Positions 49,545 through 60,067 of a stretch of DNA of 64,000 bases are shown here, piece by piece. Made by a program: the position numbers and the translations under genes. The DNA comes from Streptomyces sp. R44 (GTDB lineage: Bacteria > Actinomycetota > Actinomycetes > Streptomycetales > Streptomycetaceae). The DNA lies in contig NZ_CP163444.1 of NCBI RefSeq assembly GCF_041053105.1, forward strand, positions 2,790,001 to 2,854,000, given 5' to 3'. Every line of letters begins with the position of its first letter. The first letter of the stretch is position 1. Under the pieces are notes generated by a model, which worked only from the letters and a program-made list of their open reading frames with translations, was not told the origin of the DNA and searched no databases.

Positions 49545-51278
49545 GTGCTCATAAGACTTCTCCGAACCCACCTGCGGCCGTATCGAAAACCCATCGCCCT
49601 GCTCGTCCTGCTGCAGTTCCTGCAGACCTGCGCGAGCCTCTACCTGCCCACCCTGAACGCCGACATCATCGACAACGGTGTCGTCAGCGGGGACACCGGC
49701 TACATCCTGCGCTTCGGCGCCCTGATGGTCGGCGTCTCCGTCGTCCAGGTCGTCTGCAACATCGGGGCCGTGTACTACGGCGCGCGCACCGCCTCCGCGC
49801 TCGGCCGTGACGTGCGCGGCGCGGTCTTCGACCGGGTGCAGTCCTTCTCCGCCCGGGAGCTCGGCCACTTCGGCGCGCCCTCGCTGATCACCCGCACGAC
49901 CAATGACGTCCAGCAGGTGCAGATGCTGGTCCTGATGGCGTTCACCCTGATGGTCTCGGCGCCCATCATGTGCGTCGGCGGCATCGTGATGGCCCTCGGC
50001 CAGGACGTCCCCCTGTCGGGCGTGCTGCTCGCGGTGGTGCCGGTCCTCGGCGTCGCCGTCTCGCTGATCGTGCGGAAGATGCGGCCGCTCTTCCGGACCA
50101 TGCAGGAGCGGCTCGACACGGTGAACCGGGTGCTGCGCGAGCAGATCACCGGCAACCGGGTCATCCGCGCCTTCGTGCGGGACGGGTACGAGGAAGAGCG
50201 CTTCCGCGGCGCCAACGGCGAGCTGACCGACGTGTCGATGGCGACCGGGCGGCTGATGGCGCTGATGTTCCCGACGGTGATGACCGTCGTGAACGTCTCC
50301 AGCGTGGCCGTGGTCTGGTTCGGCGCGCACCGCATCGACAGCCAGGGGATGGAGATCGGCGCGCTGACCGCCTTCCTCGCCTATCTGATGCAGATCGTGA
50401 TGGCCGTCATGATGGCCACCTTCATGTTCATGATGGTGCCGCGCGCCGAGGTCTGCGCGGAGCGCATCGAGGAGGTCCTGGGGACGGAGACGAGCGTCGT
50501 GCCGCCGGCCGAGCCGGTGACGAAGCTGCTGCGGCGCGGGCACCTGGAGGTCAGGAACGCGGACTTCCGGTACCCGGGCGCGGAGGAGTCCGTCCTCAGG
50601 GACGTGGCGCTCGTCGCCCGGCCCGGTGAGACCACCGCGATCATCGGCTCGACGGGCAGCGGCAAGTCGACGCTGCTCGGGCTGGTGCCCCGGCTCTTCG
50701 ACGCCACCGGCGGCGAGGTGCTCGTCGACGGGGTGGACGTGCGCGAGCTCGACCCGAAGCTGATGGCGAAGACCGTGGGGCTCGTCCCGCAGAAGCCGTA
50801 CCTGTTCTCGGGGACGGTGGCGACGAACCTGCGGTACGGGAAGCCCGACGCGACCGACGCGGAGCTCTGGCACGCCCTTGAGGTCGCCCAGGCCAAGGAC
50901 TTCGTGGCCAAGCTGGAGGGCGGTCTGAACGCCCCGATCGCGCAGGGCGGCACCAACGTGTCCGGTGGGCAGCGGCAGCGGCTCGCGATCGCGCGGACGC
51001 TGGTGCAGCGGCCGGAGATCTACCTCTTCGACGACTCCTTCTCGGCGCTCGACTACGAGACGGACGCCCTGCTCCGGGCCGCGCTCTCCGAGGAGACGGC
51101 GGACTCGACCGTGGTGATCGTCGCCCAGCGCGTGTCGACCATCCGCGAGGCCGACCGGATCGTGGTCCTCGACGAGGGCCGTGTGGTGGGCACCGGACGG
51201 CACCTGGAGCTGATGGCGGAGAACGAGACGTACCGGGAGATCGTGCTCTCCCAGCTGACCGAGGCGGAGGCAGCCTGA
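49545..51278 (+). CDS. ABC exporter subunit 1 (heterodimeric, degenerate ATP site)
   Basis: A 577-residue fused transmembrane/ATPase half-transporter. Six membrane helices in the first 310 residues (LIRLLRTHLRPYRKPIALLV onward) precede the ATPase, which has Walker A GSTGSGKST, signature VSGGQRQR and H-loop IVAQRVST. Walker B reads IYLFDDSFSALD, with Asp where the catalytic Glu should be, so this site is hydrolysis-poor. It is the classical partner of the following gene in the TM287/288 and LmrCD type of exporter. The GTG at 49545 has GGAG just upstream, with tight spacing. Its stop overlaps the next ATG (TGATG). Substrate unknown, probably lipophilic drugs or lipids. Confidence 0.9.
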   Translation: MLIRLLRTHLRPYRKPIALLVLLQFLQTCASLYLPTLNADIIDNGVVSGDTGYILRFGALMVGVSVVQVVCNIGAVYYGARTASALGRDVRGAVFDRVQSFSARELGHFGAPSLITRTTNDVQQVQMLVLMAFTLMVSAPIMCVGGIVMALGQDVPLSGVLLAVVPVLGVAVSLIVRKMRPLFRTMQERLDTVNRVLREQITGNRVIRAFVRDGYEEERFRGANGELTDVSMATGRLMALMFPTVMTVVNVSSVAVVWFGAHRIDSQGMEIGALTAFLAYLMQIVMAVMMATFMFMMVPRAEVCAERIEEVLGTETSVVPPAEPVTKLLRRGHLEVRNADFRYPGAEESVLRDVALVARPGETTAIIGSTGSGKSTLLGLVPRLFDATGGEVLVDGVDVRELDPKLMAKTVGLVPQKPYLFSGTVATNLRYGKPDATDAELWHALEVAQAKDFVAKLEGGLNAPIAQGGTNVSGGQRQRLAIARTLVQRPEIYLFDDSFSALDYETDALLRAALSEETADSTVVIVAQRVSTIREADRIVVLDEGRVVGTGRHLELMAENETYREIVLSQLTEAEAA

Positions 51279-53206
51279 TGGCCGGTCCTGGCGGACGCAT
51301 GATGGCCGGTGGCGGCCCCGACCAGCGGTCGATGGACTTCAAGGGCTCGGGCAAGCGGCTGCTCAAGCAGCTGGCGCCCGAGCGCGGCCCGCTCTGGGTG
51401 ATGCTGATCGCCGGCGTGCTGTCGGTGGCGGCCTCCGTGGTAGGGCCGAAGATCCTCGGCAAGGCGACGGACCTGATCTTCGCGGGCGTCGTCGGGCGGA
51501 ACATGCCCGAGGGCGCCACGAAGGCCCAGGCCCTGGAGAAGCTGCGGGCCAGTGGCGACAGCGGCATGGCCGACATGCTGTCCGGGGTCGACTTCACCCC
51601 CGGCAAGGGCATGGACTTCGGCGCGATCGGCGAGGTCCTGCTGTGGGTCCTCGCGATCTACGTGGCGGCGGGCCTGCTCATGCTGGTCTCCACCCGCATG
51701 TCGATCAAGGTGATCAACCGGACGGTCTACCGGATGCGGGAGGACGTCCAGACGAAGCTGGCGCGGCTCCCCCTGTCGTACTTCGACAAGGCGAAGCGCG
51801 GCGAGGTGCTGTCGCGGGCGACCAACGACATCGACAACATCTCGCAGACGCTCCAGCAGTCGATGGGCCAGCTGATCAACTCGCTGCTCACGATCGTCGG
51901 CGTGCTCGGGATGATGATCTGGATCTCGCCGCTGCTCGCCCTGGTGGCCGTGGTGACGGTGCCGGTCTCGGTGTTCGTCGCGGCGAAGATCGGCAAGCGC
52001 TCGCAGCCGCACTTCGTGCAGCAGTGGAAGTCGACCGGCACGCTCAACGCGCACGTGGAGGAGATGTACACCGGGCACAGCCTGGTGAAGGTCTTCGGCC
52101 GGCAGGAGGAGTCCGCGCGGGACTTCCGCGAGCAGAACGAGGCGCTGTACGAGGCCGGGTTCAAGGCGCAGTTCAACAGCGGTGTGATGCAGCCGGTGAT
52201 GTTCTTCGTCTCGAACATCAACTACGTCCTGGTGGCCGTGGTCGGTGGTCTGCGGGTGGCGACCGGCAGCCTGTCCATCGGTGACGTGCAGGCCTTCATC
52301 CAGTACTCGCGCCAGTTCTCGATGCCGCTGACGCAGGTCGCGTCGATGGCGAACCTGGTGCAGTCCGGTGTGGCCTCGGCGGAGCGGATCTTCGAGCTGC
52401 TGGACGCGGAGGAGCAGGAGCCGGACGCGCCGACGAGCGAGAAGCCCGTGGACCTCAAGGGCAAGGTGGCGCTGGAGGGCGTCTCCTTCCGGTACGAGAA
52501 GGACAAGCCGCTCATCGAGGACCTGTCCCTCACCGTGGACCCGGGCCAGACGGTCGCGATCGTCGGTCCGACCGGCGCCGGCAAGACGACCCTGGTGAAC
52601 CTGCTCATGCGGTTCTACGAGGTGACGGACGGCCGGATCACCCTGGACGGGGTGGACGTCGCGAAGATGTCCCGCGAGGAGCTGCGCAAGGGCATCGGCA
52701 TGGTCCTGCAGGACACCTGGCTCTTCGGCGGCACCATCGCGGACAACATCGCGTACGGCGCCACGCGCACGGTGACCCGCGCCGAGGTCGAGGAGGCGGC
52801 GCGCGCCGCGCACGCCGACCGGTTCATCCGGACCCTGCCCCAGGGCTACGACACGGTCGTCGAGGACGACGGGGCGGGGGTCAGCGCGGGCGAGAAGCAG
52901 CTGATCACCATCGCGCGGGCGTTCCTGTCCGACCCGGTGATCCTCGTCCTGGACGAGGCCACCAGCTCGGTCGACACCCGCACCGAGGTCCTCATCCAGA
53001 AGGCGATGGCGCGCCTGGCCCACGGCCGGACGAGCTTCGTCATCGCGCACCGGCTCTCCACGATCCGGGACGCGGACGTGATCCTGGTGATGGAGAACGG
53101 CTCGATCGTCGAACAGGGCACGCACGAGGAGCTGTTGTCGTCCGGCGGGGCCTACGCCCGGCTGTACGCGGCGCAGTTCGCGCAGGCGGTCGCCGAGGTC
53201 GACTAG
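51278..53206 (+). CDS. ABC exporter subunit 2 (heterodimeric, canonical ATP site)
   Basis: A 642-residue half-transporter. It has an N-terminal extension of about 35 residues before the first helix and a long loop ([17 protein letters not shown]) between helices 1 and 2. The ATPase has Walker [10 protein letters not shown], Walker [11 protein letters not shown] with the catalytic Glu, and H-loop FVIAHRLST. Its signature is VSAGEKQL in place of SGGQ. In a heterodimer that altered signature would face the degenerate Walker site of subunit 1, as in known asymmetric exporters. Its final codon overlaps the stop of the convergent sigma-factor gene through a shared CTAG. Confidence 0.92.
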   Translation: MAGPGGRMMAGGGPDQRSMDFKGSGKRLLKQLAPERGPLWVMLIAGVLSVAASVVGPKILGKATDLIFAGVVGRNMPEGATKAQALEKLRASGDSGMADMLSGVDFTPGKGMDFGAIGEVLLWVLAIYVAAGLLMLVSTRMSIKVINRTVYRMREDVQTKLARLPLSYFDKAKRGEVLSRATNDIDNISQTLQQSMGQLINSLLTIVGVLGMMIWISPLLALVAVVTVPVSVFVAAKIGKRSQPHFVQQWKSTGTLNAHVEEMYTGHSLVKVFGRQEESARDFREQNEALYEAGFKAQFNSGVMQPVMFFVSNINYVLVAVVGGLRVATGSLSIGDVQAFIQYSRQFSMPLTQVASMANLVQSGVASAERIFELLDAEEQEPDAPTSEKPVDLKGKVALEGVSFRYEKDKPLIEDLSLTVDPGQTVAIVGPTGAGKTTLVNLLMRFYEVTDGRITLDGVDVAKMSREELRKGIGMVLQDTWLFGGTIADNIAYGATRTVTRAEVEEAARAAHADRFIRTLPQGYDTVVEDDGAGVSAGEKQLITIARAFLSDPVILVLDEATSSVDTRTEVLIQKAMARLAHGRTSFVIAHRLSTIRDADVILVMENGSIVEQGTHEELLSSGGAYARLYAAQFAQAVAEVD

Positions 53207-54219
53207 TCGAGGTAACCGCGCAGCTGGTCGGCGTAGGCATGGTCCCGCAGCTTGTTGAGGGTCTTGGACTCGATCTGGCGGATGCGTTCGCGCGTCACGC
53301 CGAAGATGCGTCCTATCTCCTCCAGGGTGCGGGGCCTGCCGTCGTCGAGGCCGTAGCGGAGCTGGACGACCTTCCGTTCGCGCTCGCCGAGGGTGGACAG
53401 GACGTCCTCCAGGTGGCGGCGGAGCAGCAGGAAGGCGGCCGACTCGACGGGTGAGGCGGCGTCGCCGTCCTCGATGAGGTCGCCGAGGGCGACGTCCTCC
53501 TCCTCGCCGACGGGGGCGTGCAGGGAGACGGGTTCCTGGGCGAGGCGGAGGACCTCGCCGACCCGCTCGGGGGCCAGGTCCAGCTGGGCGGCGACCTCTT
53601 CGGCGGTGGGTTCGTAGCCGCGTTCCTGGAGCATGCGGCGCTGGACGCGGATGACCCGGTTGATGAGTTCGACGACGTGCACGGGGACGCGGATGGTCCG
53701 GGCCTGGTCGGCGAGGGCCCGGGACATGGCCTGGCGGATCCACCAGGTCGCGTACGTGGAGAACTTGTAGCCGCGCGCGTAGTCGAACTTCTCGACGGCC
53801 CTGATGAGGCCGAGGTTTCCCTCCTGGACGAGGTCCAGCATGGTGAGGCCGCGGCCCACGTACCGTTTGGCGACGGAGACGACGAGGCGGAGGTTGGCCT
53901 CGATGAGCTTGCGCTTGGCGATCCGGCCGAGGACGACGAGCCGGTCCAGATCGCCCGCCAGCCGGCTGTCCAGGTCGGGGGTGTTGGCGAGTTTCTCCTC
54001 GGCGAAGAGCCCGGCCTCGACGCGGCGGGCGAGTTCGACCTCCTCCTCGGCGCTGAGCAGCGGGATGCGGCCGATCTCGCGCAGGTACTGGCGGAAGAGG
54101 TCGGAGGAGGGGCCGTTGCCGCCGGGGTCGCCGGTGCGGCGGCGCTGGACGGGTATCTCGGGGAGTTCGGGCGGCTCGTCCGGTTCGGTGGTCCTGGTCG
54201 TCTGGATCTCGGTCTGCAC
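53203..54219 (-). CDS. hrdA: RNA polymerase sigma-70 family factor, HrdA-like
   Basis: A 338-residue group 2 sigma factor. Region 1.2 is [20 protein letters not shown]; region 2 includes [20 protein letters not shown] and [19 protein letters not shown] for -10 recognition and melting; region 3 follows; and region 4.2 is [19 protein letters not shown] for the -35. It is shorter than the primary factor HrdB and lacks its long acidic N-terminal extension. Upstream of dnaG in the genome order matches what I remember of S. coelicolor hrdA, hence the symbol. HrdA is dispensable and its regulon is poorly defined. Transcribed in the same direction as dnaG with a 114-bp gap. The stop shares CTAG with the ABC gene. 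Confidence 0.82.
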   Translation of the reverse strand: MQTEIQTTRTTEPDEPPELPEIPVQRRRTGDPGGNGPSSDLFRQYLREIGRIPLLSAEEEVELARRVEAGLFAEEKLANTPDLDSRLAGDLDRLVVLGRIAKRKLIEANLRLVVSVAKRYVGRGLTMLDLVQEGNLGLIRAVEKFDYARGYKFSTYATWWIRQAMSRALADQARTIRVPVHVVELINRVIRVQRRMLQERGYEPTAEEVAAQLDLAPERVGEVLRLAQEPVSLHAPVGEEEDVALGDLIEDGDAASPVESAAFLLLRRHLEDVLSTLGERERKVVQLRYGLDDGRPRTLEEIGRIFGVTRERIRQIESKTLNKLRDHAYADQLRGYLD

Positions 54220-54333
54220 GGCGGGCGACCTCCAGGGTGGGGCGGAACGGCTCCGTCACCCAGTGTGGGGTACGACACATCGCCGCCACGAGGGGCGTGC
54301 GGTGACTTTTTGAGTCCGTTCCGTGACCGACGG

Positions 54334-56226
54334 TCAGAGCGCGGCGGCGCCGTTGTTCCGCAGGGACTGCCCGTACTGGGTGAGGACCCACAGCTCGTTC
54401 TGCACGGCGGCGAGCTGCTCGGGGTCGCCGTTCGCCCCGAGCCGGGCCAGGGTGCCCTGGACGTCGCGGATGCGGCGGTCGACGGCGCGGAGGCGGACCT
54501 GGACGAGCTGGGCTCCGGCATAGACCTCGTCGATCGTCTTGGCGAAGATCGTCTCGACGGCGAGTTCGGTGACGAGGGCCCGGACCGAGTCGTTGGGGGC
54601 GGCCTCGCGGACGGCGTCGAGGTAGTCGGAGGGGGCGCCGGTGGCGCCGCCCGCGTCCTGGACGCACTGCCGGACGGCCGCGTAGGGCGGGGCGGTGAAC
54701 TCGTCGGCCCCGTACGCGTCGAAGGCCGGGGAGACCAGCTCGGGCCGCTGGAGGGCGAGCTTGAGGAGCTCCCGCTCGGTGCGGTGGGCGGGGCTGCGCA
54801 GGTTGAGCGCCGGGCCCGAGGGGGCGGCGGCCGGGGCGGGGGTGTCGTACGTCCGCTGGGGCTGCTGCTGCCTGCTGGGGCCGCGCTCGCCGCCCTGGCG
54901 CTGCCAGCGGGCGATCTGGGCGACGCGCCGGACCACGAACTGGGTGTCGAGGATGCCGAGCATCCCGGCGAGCTGGACGGCGACCTCGTGCTGGGAGGCG
55001 ATGTTCTTGATCTTCGCGACGATCGGGGCGGCCTCGTCGAGGGCGGCGGCGCGCCCCGCCGGGGTCTCCAGGTCGTAGCGCGTGACGATCTGGCGGAGGG
55101 CGAACTCGAAGAGCGGGGTGCGGGGCTGGACGAGTTCGGCGACGGCCTCGTCGCCCTTGGCGAGCCGGAGTTCGCAGGGGTCCATGCCGTCGGGGGCGAT
55201 GGCGATGTACGTCTCGGCGGCGAACTTCTGGTCGTCCTCGAAGGCGCGCAGCGCGGCCTTCTGGCCGGCGGCGTCGCCGTCGAAGGTGAAGATGACGCGG
55301 GCCGAGCCGTTGTCCATCAGGAGCCGGCGGAGGATCTTGATGTGGTCGCCGCCGAAGGCGGTGCCGCAGGTGGCGATGGCGGTGGTGACGCCGGCGAGGT
55401 GGCAGGCCATGACGTCGGTGTAGCCCTCGACGACGACGGCCCGGCTGACCTTGGCGATGTCCTTCTTGGCCAGGTCGATGCCGTAGAGCACCTGGGACTT
55501 CTTGTAGATCGGCGTCTCGGGCGTGTTGAGGTACTTGGGGCCGTTGTCGTCGTCGCGGAGCTTGCGGGCGCCGAAGCCGACGATCTCGCCGCCGACGTCC
55601 TTGATCGGCCACATGAGGCGGCCGCGGAAGCGGTCGATGGGGCCGCGGCGGCCGTCCTGGGAGAGGCCGGAGAGGATCAGTTCCTTGTCGGAGAAGCCCT
55701 TGCCGCGCAGGAAGCGGGTGAGGTGGTCCCAGCCGGCCGGGGAGTAGCCGACGCCGAAGTGCTCGGCGGCGGCCTGGTCGAAGCCGCGCTCGGCGAGGAA
55801 CTTCCGGCCGATCTCGGCCTCGGCGGAGCCGAGTTGTCCGGCGTAGTACTCGGCGGCGATCTTGTGGGCCTCGATCAGGCGGATGCGTTCCCCGCGCTGG
55901 TGGCCGGGGTTGTAGCCGCCCTCCTCGTACCGCAGGGTGATGCCCGCCTTCGCGGCGAGGCGCTCGACCGTCTCCGAGAAGGAGAGGTGGTCGATCTTCA
56001 TCACGAAGGCGATGGTGTCGCCGCCTTCCTGGCAGCCGAAGCAGTGGAAGAGTCCCTTGCTCGGGCTGACCTGGAAGGAGGGCGACTTCTCGTCGTGGAA
56101 GGGGCAGAGCCCCTTCAGGTTCCCGCCGCCCGCGTTGCGCAGCTGGAGGTACTCGGACACGACGGCGTCGATCGGGACCGCGTCCCGTACCGCCTTCACG
56201 TCGTCATCGTTGATCCTGCCTGCCAC
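54334..56226 (-). CDS. dnaG: DNA primase DnaG
   Basis: A 630-residue replication primase making RNA primers at the fork with DnaB. The CHC2 zinc finger is C41, H44, C62 and C65 (CPFHDEKSPSF, then FHCFGCQEGGD). The catalytic core carries VKDVGGEIVGFGARKL and the TOPRIM acidic residues in VVVEGYTDVMACHLAG and FTFDGDAAGQ. The C-terminal helicase-binding domain begins after a Gln-rich linker near residue 440. The GTG at 56226 gives the usual MAGRINDDDVKAVRD N-terminus. Normal length, essential gene. Confidence 0.97.
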   Translation of the reverse strand: MAGRINDDDVKAVRDAVPIDAVVSEYLQLRNAGGGNLKGLCPFHDEKSPSFQVSPSKGLFHCFGCQEGGDTIAFVMKIDHLSFSETVERLAAKAGITLRYEEGGYNPGHQRGERIRLIEAHKIAAEYYAGQLGSAEAEIGRKFLAERGFDQAAAEHFGVGYSPAGWDHLTRFLRGKGFSDKELILSGLSQDGRRGPIDRFRGRLMWPIKDVGGEIVGFGARKLRDDDNGPKYLNTPETPIYKKSQVLYGIDLAKKDIAKVSRAVVVEGYTDVMACHLAGVTTAIATCGTAFGGDHIKILRRLLMDNGSARVIFTFDGDAAGQKAALRAFEDDQKFAAETYIAIAPDGMDPCELRLAKGDEAVAELVQPRTPLFEFALRQIVTRYDLETPAGRAAALDEAAPIVAKIKNIASQHEVAVQLAGMLGILDTQFVVRRVAQIARWQRQGGERGPSRQQQPQRTYDTPAPAAAPSGPALNLRSPAHRTERELLKLALQRPELVSPAFDAYGADEFTAPPYAAVRQCVQDAGGATGAPSDYLDAVREAAPNDSVRALVTELAVETIFAKTIDEVYAGAQLVQVRLRAVDRRIRDVQGTLARLGANGDPEQLAAVQNELWVLTQYGQSLRNNGAAAL

Positions 56227-56255
56227 GCATGAATTCTACGGGTGCCGGAGACGGT

Positions 56256-57515
56256 TCAGACCAGGCTCTCCAGGGGGACGGAGGGGTCGGCGAGGGCCTC
56301 CGGGTCCACGGCCGTACGGGCGCGGATGAGCTCCTGGACGGTGTCTGTGACGTCCCACACATTCACGTTCATGCCGGCGAGGACCCGGCCCTCCTTGAGC
56401 CAGAAGGCGATGAACTCGCGCTTGCCGGTGTCGCCGCGGACCACGACCTGGTCGTACGAGCCGGGCGGCGCCCAGCCGGAGTACTCCATGCCGAGGTCGT
56501 ACTGGTCGGTGAAGAAGTACGGCACCCGGTCGTAGGAGACGCGCTGCCCGAGCATGGCGCGGGCGGCGGCCGGGCCGCCGTTGAGGGCGTTGGCCCAGTG
56601 CTCGACGCGCAGCCGGGTGTGCAGCAGCGGGTGGTGGAAGGCGGCCACGTCGCCGGCGGCGTAGATGTCGGGGTCGGAGGTGCGCAGGGACTCGTCGACG
56701 GCGATGCCGCCGCCGTCGGCCCGGTCGACGAGGGCGAGCCCGGAGTTCTCGGCGAGGACGGTACGGGGCGCGGCGCCGATCGCGGCGAGCACGGCGTGCG
56801 CCGGGTGCTCCTCGCCGTCGTCGGTGCGGACGGCGAGGACCATGCCGTCCTGGCCGACGATCTCGGTGAGCCGGGCGCCGAAGTGGAAGCGGACGCCGTG
56901 GTCGGTGTGCAGATCGGCGAAGAGCTGGCCGAGCTCGGGGCCGAGGACCCGGTGCAGCGGGGTGGGGTCGAGCTCGATGATGGTGACCTCGGCGCCGTAG
57001 CCGCGGGCGGCGGCGGCGACCTCGAGACCGATCCAGCCTCCGCCGGCGATCACCAGGTGGCCGTTGTCCCGGCCGAGGCCGGCGAGGACCTGGCGGAGCC
57101 GGTCGGCGTGGGCTAGCCGGCGCAGGTGGTGGACGCCGGCGAGCTCGGTGCCGGGGACGTCGAGGCGGCGCGGCTCGGCGCCGGTGGCGAGGAGCAGCTT
57201 GTCGAAGCGGATGACGGTGCCGTCGCCGAGGCGGACGGTGCGGGCCTCGCGGTCGATGGCGGTGACGGACTGGCCGAGGTGGAGCTCGACGTCGTTCGCC
57301 GCGTACCAGACGGCCTCGTGCACGAAGACGCTGTCGCGCTCCTTGGCGCCGGTGAGGTAGCCCTTGGAGAGCGGTGGACGCTCGTACGGGTGGTCGCGTT
57401 CGTCGCCGATGAGGATCACCCGGCCGTTGAACCCCTCGGCGCGCAGGGTCTCCGCCGCCTTGGCGCCTGCCAGGCCCCCGCCGACGATGACAAAGGTCTG
57501 ATCTGCGTCGACCAC
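56256..57515 (-). CDS. FAD-dependent NAD(P)H:ferredoxin-type reductase
   Basis: A 419-residue flavoprotein of the pyridine nucleotide-disulfide/ferredoxin reductase family. The FAD motif FVIVGGGLAGAKAAETL is at residues 8-24, the NAD(P) motif HLVIAGGGWIGLEVA around 150-165, and the second FAD motif DIYAAGDVAAF further on. The C-terminal domain YFFTDQYDLGMEYSGWAP is typical of rhodocoxin/putidaredoxin reductases and AIF-like proteins. It passes electrons from NAD(P)H to ferredoxin or rubredoxin, so it could serve P450 enzymes, though not specifically those 40 kb away. GTG start with an excellent GAGGAGG. Next to dnaG, divergence of role unexplained. Confidence 0.9.
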   Translation of the reverse strand: MVDADQTFVIVGGGLAGAKAAETLRAEGFNGRVILIGDERDHPYERPPLSKGYLTGAKERDSVFVHEAVWYAANDVELHLGQSVTAIDREARTVRLGDGTVIRFDKLLLATGAEPRRLDVPGTELAGVHHLRRLAHADRLRQVLAGLGRDNGHLVIAGGGWIGLEVAAAARGYGAEVTIIELDPTPLHRVLGPELGQLFADLHTDHGVRFHFGARLTEIVGQDGMVLAVRTDDGEEHPAHAVLAAIGAAPRTVLAENSGLALVDRADGGGIAVDESLRTSDPDIYAAGDVAAFHHPLLHTRLRVEHWANALNGGPAAARAMLGQRVSYDRVPYFFTDQYDLGMEYSGWAPPGSYDQVVVRGDTGKREFIAFWLKEGRVLAGMNVNVWDVTDTVQELIRARTAVDPEALADPSVPLESLV

Positions 57516-57632
57516 GTCGTTTCCTCCTCGTTGCGACCGGTTCCAACCTACGCCCCCGGGCGTTCGTCCCGTCGTACCTCTCCGGGCCGTGCCTGCGAGG
57601 GTCCCGTACGGACGGAGGTGACGGAAGAGGCC

Positions 57633-58961
57633 CTACGCCTGCCGGGTGCGGAGGCGGGCGTGGAGGGCGCGGGCGGAGGCGTCGGTGAGGTTGGCGATCT
57701 GGTCGACGATGACGCGCTTGCGGGCCCGGTCGTCGGCGGCCGTGTCGAAAGCGGCGCGGAACTGCGGTTCGAGGCCGTCGGGGGCGCGGGCGACGAGCGC
57801 CTCGGCGAGCTCGGCGACGACGATCCGCTGGTCGGCGCGGAGGGCCTCCTGCTCGGCGCGCTGCATCACGTACCGGTCGGCGACGGCCTTGAGAACGGCG
57901 CATTCGTTGCGGGTCTCGCGGGGGACGACGAGCTCGGCGGCGTACCGCGTGAGCCGCCCCGAGCCGTATGCCTGCCGGGTGGCGCCCTCGGCGGCGAGGC
58001 AGAAGCGGCCGATGAGCTGGCTGGTGGCGTCCTTGAGCCGGGCCTGCGCGACGGCCGAGCCGTCGTAGCCGTGCGGCCACCACTCCTGGTCGACGAGCCG
58101 GTCCAGGGCCTCGGCGAGCTCCTGCGGGTCGGTGTCCTCGGGTACGTAGCGGCCGATGGCGACCGCGAAGACGTCGGCGCGCTCCGGCTCCGCGTACAGC
58201 ATGTTCGGGTCGATGTGCCCGGCGTGCAGCCCGTCCTCGAAGTCGTGCACCGAATAGGCCACGTCGTCGGACCAGTCCATGACCTGGGCCTCGAAGCACT
58301 TGCGGTGGGCGGGGGCGCCCTGCCGGATCCACTCGAAGACCGGCAGGTCGTCCTCGTAGACGCCGAACTTCGGCGAGCCGGGGTCCTCGGGGTGACCGCC
58401 GCGCGCCCACGGGTACTTGGTGGCCGCGTCGAGGGCGGCGCGGGTGAGGTTGAGCCCGACGCTGACGAGCTCCCCCTCGTCGTCCTTGACGAAGCGCTTG
58501 GGCTCGATGCGGGTGAGGAGGCGGAGCGACTGCGCGTTCCCCTCGAAGCCGCCGCAGTCCTTCGCGACGTCGTTGAGCGCCTGCTCGCCGTTGTGCCCGA
58601 ACGGCGGGTGGCCCATGTCGTGGGAGAGACAGGCCGCCTCGACGAGGTCGGGATCGCAGCCGAGGGCGGCGCCCAGCTCGCGGCCGACCTGGGCGCACTC
58701 CAGGGAGTGGGTGAGCCGGGTCCGGGGGCTGGCGTCCCAGGCGTGGCTCCTGGTGCCGGGGGTGACGACCTGCGTCTTGCCGGCGAGCCGGCGGAGCGCG
58801 GCCGAGTGCAGCACGCGGGCGCGGTCCCGCTGGAAGGCGGTGCGCCCGGGGCGTTTGTCGGGCTCGGCGGCCCAGCGCTCGGTCGCGGCGGAGTCGTACC
58901 CGGGGGTGTCGGTGATGCCTGCGATGTCTGCGCTGCCCTTGGTGTCCTCGATGCCTTCCAT
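57633..58961 (-). CDS. dgt: Deoxyguanosinetriphosphate triphosphohydrolase (dGTPase), HD domain
   Basis: A 442-residue metal-dependent nucleotidase that cleaves dNTPs, chiefly dGTP, to the nucleoside and triphosphate. HD-domain metal ligands are H85 in RLTHSLEC, H114 and D115 in [15 protein letters not shown], and D in [15 protein letters not shown]. The N-terminus [19 protein letters not shown] is the family signature. The ATG is preceded by a plausible ribosome site. It helps control the dNTP pool, fitting its position next to dnaG. Stand-alone gene, normal length. Confidence 0.94.
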   Translation of the reverse strand: MEGIEDTKGSADIAGITDTPGYDSAATERWAAEPDKRPGRTAFQRDRARVLHSAALRRLAGKTQVVTPGTRSHAWDASPRTRLTHSLECAQVGRELGAALGCDPDLVEAACLSHDMGHPPFGHNGEQALNDVAKDCGGFEGNAQSLRLLTRIEPKRFVKDDEGELVSVGLNLTRAALDAATKYPWARGGHPEDPGSPKFGVYEDDLPVFEWIRQGAPAHRKCFEAQVMDWSDDVAYSVHDFEDGLHAGHIDPNMLYAEPERADVFAVAIGRYVPEDTDPQELAEALDRLVDQEWWPHGYDGSAVAQARLKDATSQLIGRFCLAAEGATRQAYGSGRLTRYAAELVVPRETRNECAVLKAVADRYVMQRAEQEALRADQRIVVAELAEALVARAPDGLEPQFRAAFDTAADDRARKRVIVDQIANLTDASARALHARLRTRQA

Positions 58962-58996
58962 GTCTCGAAGGTAACCGGAGGGACCGACAGAAGAGC

Positions 58997-59830
58997 TCAG
59001 ACGGCGGCGAGTTCCCGGACGCGGGCCGTCTCATAACGGTGCAGGACCAGGCGGGCGAGGGCCGGATGGGCGCCGAGCGGGTCCGACGCGATCCAGGGGG
59101 CGTGGGCGGCGGCGCGGCTCGCGAAGAGGCCCGGGGCGGTGAAGCAGGAGGCGACGGCGACCCGGCGGCCCCTGGCTTCGAGGGCGCGGACGGCGTCGGG
59201 GACGGTGGGCGCGGCGGCGGAGGCGTACGCGGGGACGACCGGGACGCCGCCGAGGCGCTCGCCGAGGAGGGCGGCGATCCGGCGGATCTCGGCGCGGGAC
59301 CGGGGGTCGCGGGAGCCGGCGGAGGCGAGGACGACGCCCCGGTTGCCGCCGGGGGTCCAGCCGGCCTCGGCGAGGCGGTCGGCGAGGGCCTCGACGAGGA
59401 GGGGGTGGGCGCCGAGGGGTTCGGCGACGCGGGCGGTCGCGGCCGTCGCCGCGACCGCTGCGGGCAGGTCGTGGGTGACGTGGTGGCCGGGGGCGAGGAG
59501 GAGGGGGACGAGGACGGCGTCCCGGCCGTCGGCGACCGTCTCCGCGAGGGTCTCGCCGAGGAGCGGGGCGTTCAGCTCTATGTGCGCGAGGCGGACGTCG
59601 AGGCCCGGGCGGAGCTCGCGGACGCGGTCGAGGAGGCGGGAGAGGGTGGCGCGGGCGCGGGGGTCCCGGCTGCCGTGGCCCACGGCGACGAGGGTGGGCT
59701 TCATGGGCGGGTGTGCCTCCTCGTGGCGGGGGCCGTACGGGCGTACGTGGCCGAGCCGGGTCCCGAGCTGCTCGCCGATCCTGCCGAGCAGTTCGGCGGC
59801 GCTGTCGAACGTGGCGTCCGGGTGCGTCAT
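58997..59830 (-). CDS. CbiX/SirB-like sirohydrochlorin chelatase family protein
   Basis: A 277-residue protein with a duplicated CbiX fold. The first half begins [19 protein letters not shown] with the metal-binding His, followed by [15 protein letters not shown] and [17 protein letters not shown]. The second half repeats the pattern ([20 protein letters not shown]) but with Ala in place of the His, so one site may be inactive. It inserts Fe, Co or Ni into sirohydrochlorin, or acts as a related chelatase. An ATG at 59704 has GAGGAGG upstream and would remove 42 residues; the longer form is preferred because its codons have GC3 as high as the rest. It lies 35 bp upstream of dgt. Confidence 0.75.
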   Translation of the reverse strand: MTHPDATFDSAAELLGRIGEQLGTRLGHVRPYGPRHEEAHPPMKPTLVAVGHGSRDPRARATLSRLLDRVRELRPGLDVRLAHIELNAPLLGETLAETVADGRDAVLVPLLLAPGHHVTHDLPAAVAATAATARVAEPLGAHPLLVEALADRLAEAGWTPGGNRGVVLASAGSRDPRSRAEIRRIAALLGERLGGVPVVPAYASAAAPTVPDAVRALEARGRRVAVASCFTAPGLFASRAAAHAPWIASDPLGAHPALARLVLHRYETARVRELAAV

Positions 59831-59936
59831 GGAGTGATGGTGCCGGGGGCGCGTTGCCGGTGCGTTTCACCGCGATGACGGCCCTTTGCGCGGCCCTCAC
59901 GCCGCCGGGCCCCGCGCTGTGGGCCTGCGCCCCGCC

Positions 59937-59975
59937 GTTGTGGGCAATCGTTCCGCAAGGGGCGGAGCCCACCCG
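59937..59975. repeat. Interspersed hairpin repeat, copy 1
   Basis: GTTGTGGGCAATCGTTCCGC followed by AAGGGGCGGAGCCCACCCG. It shares its first 20 bases with copy 2. Short imperfect hairpin around TTCCGC/GCGGA. Resembles intergenic repeats widely scattered in streptomycete chromosomes. Confidence 0.7.
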
Positions 59976-59994
59976 CCCGGACGGCGCCCACCCC

Positions 59995-60037
59995 GTTGTG
60001 GGCAATCGTTCCGCAGGGCGGAACGGGTGGGCACAAC
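59995..60037. repeat. Interspersed hairpin repeat, copy 2
   Basis: GTTGTGGGCAATCGTTCCGC, then AGG, then GCGGAACGGGTGGGCACAAC. The core CGTTCCGC-AGG-GCGGAACG is a perfect 8-bp hairpin. Same unit as copy 1. Confidence 0.75.
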
Positions 60038-60067
60038 GGACCCGCGCCTTGCCGGCGCCCGAGGCTC

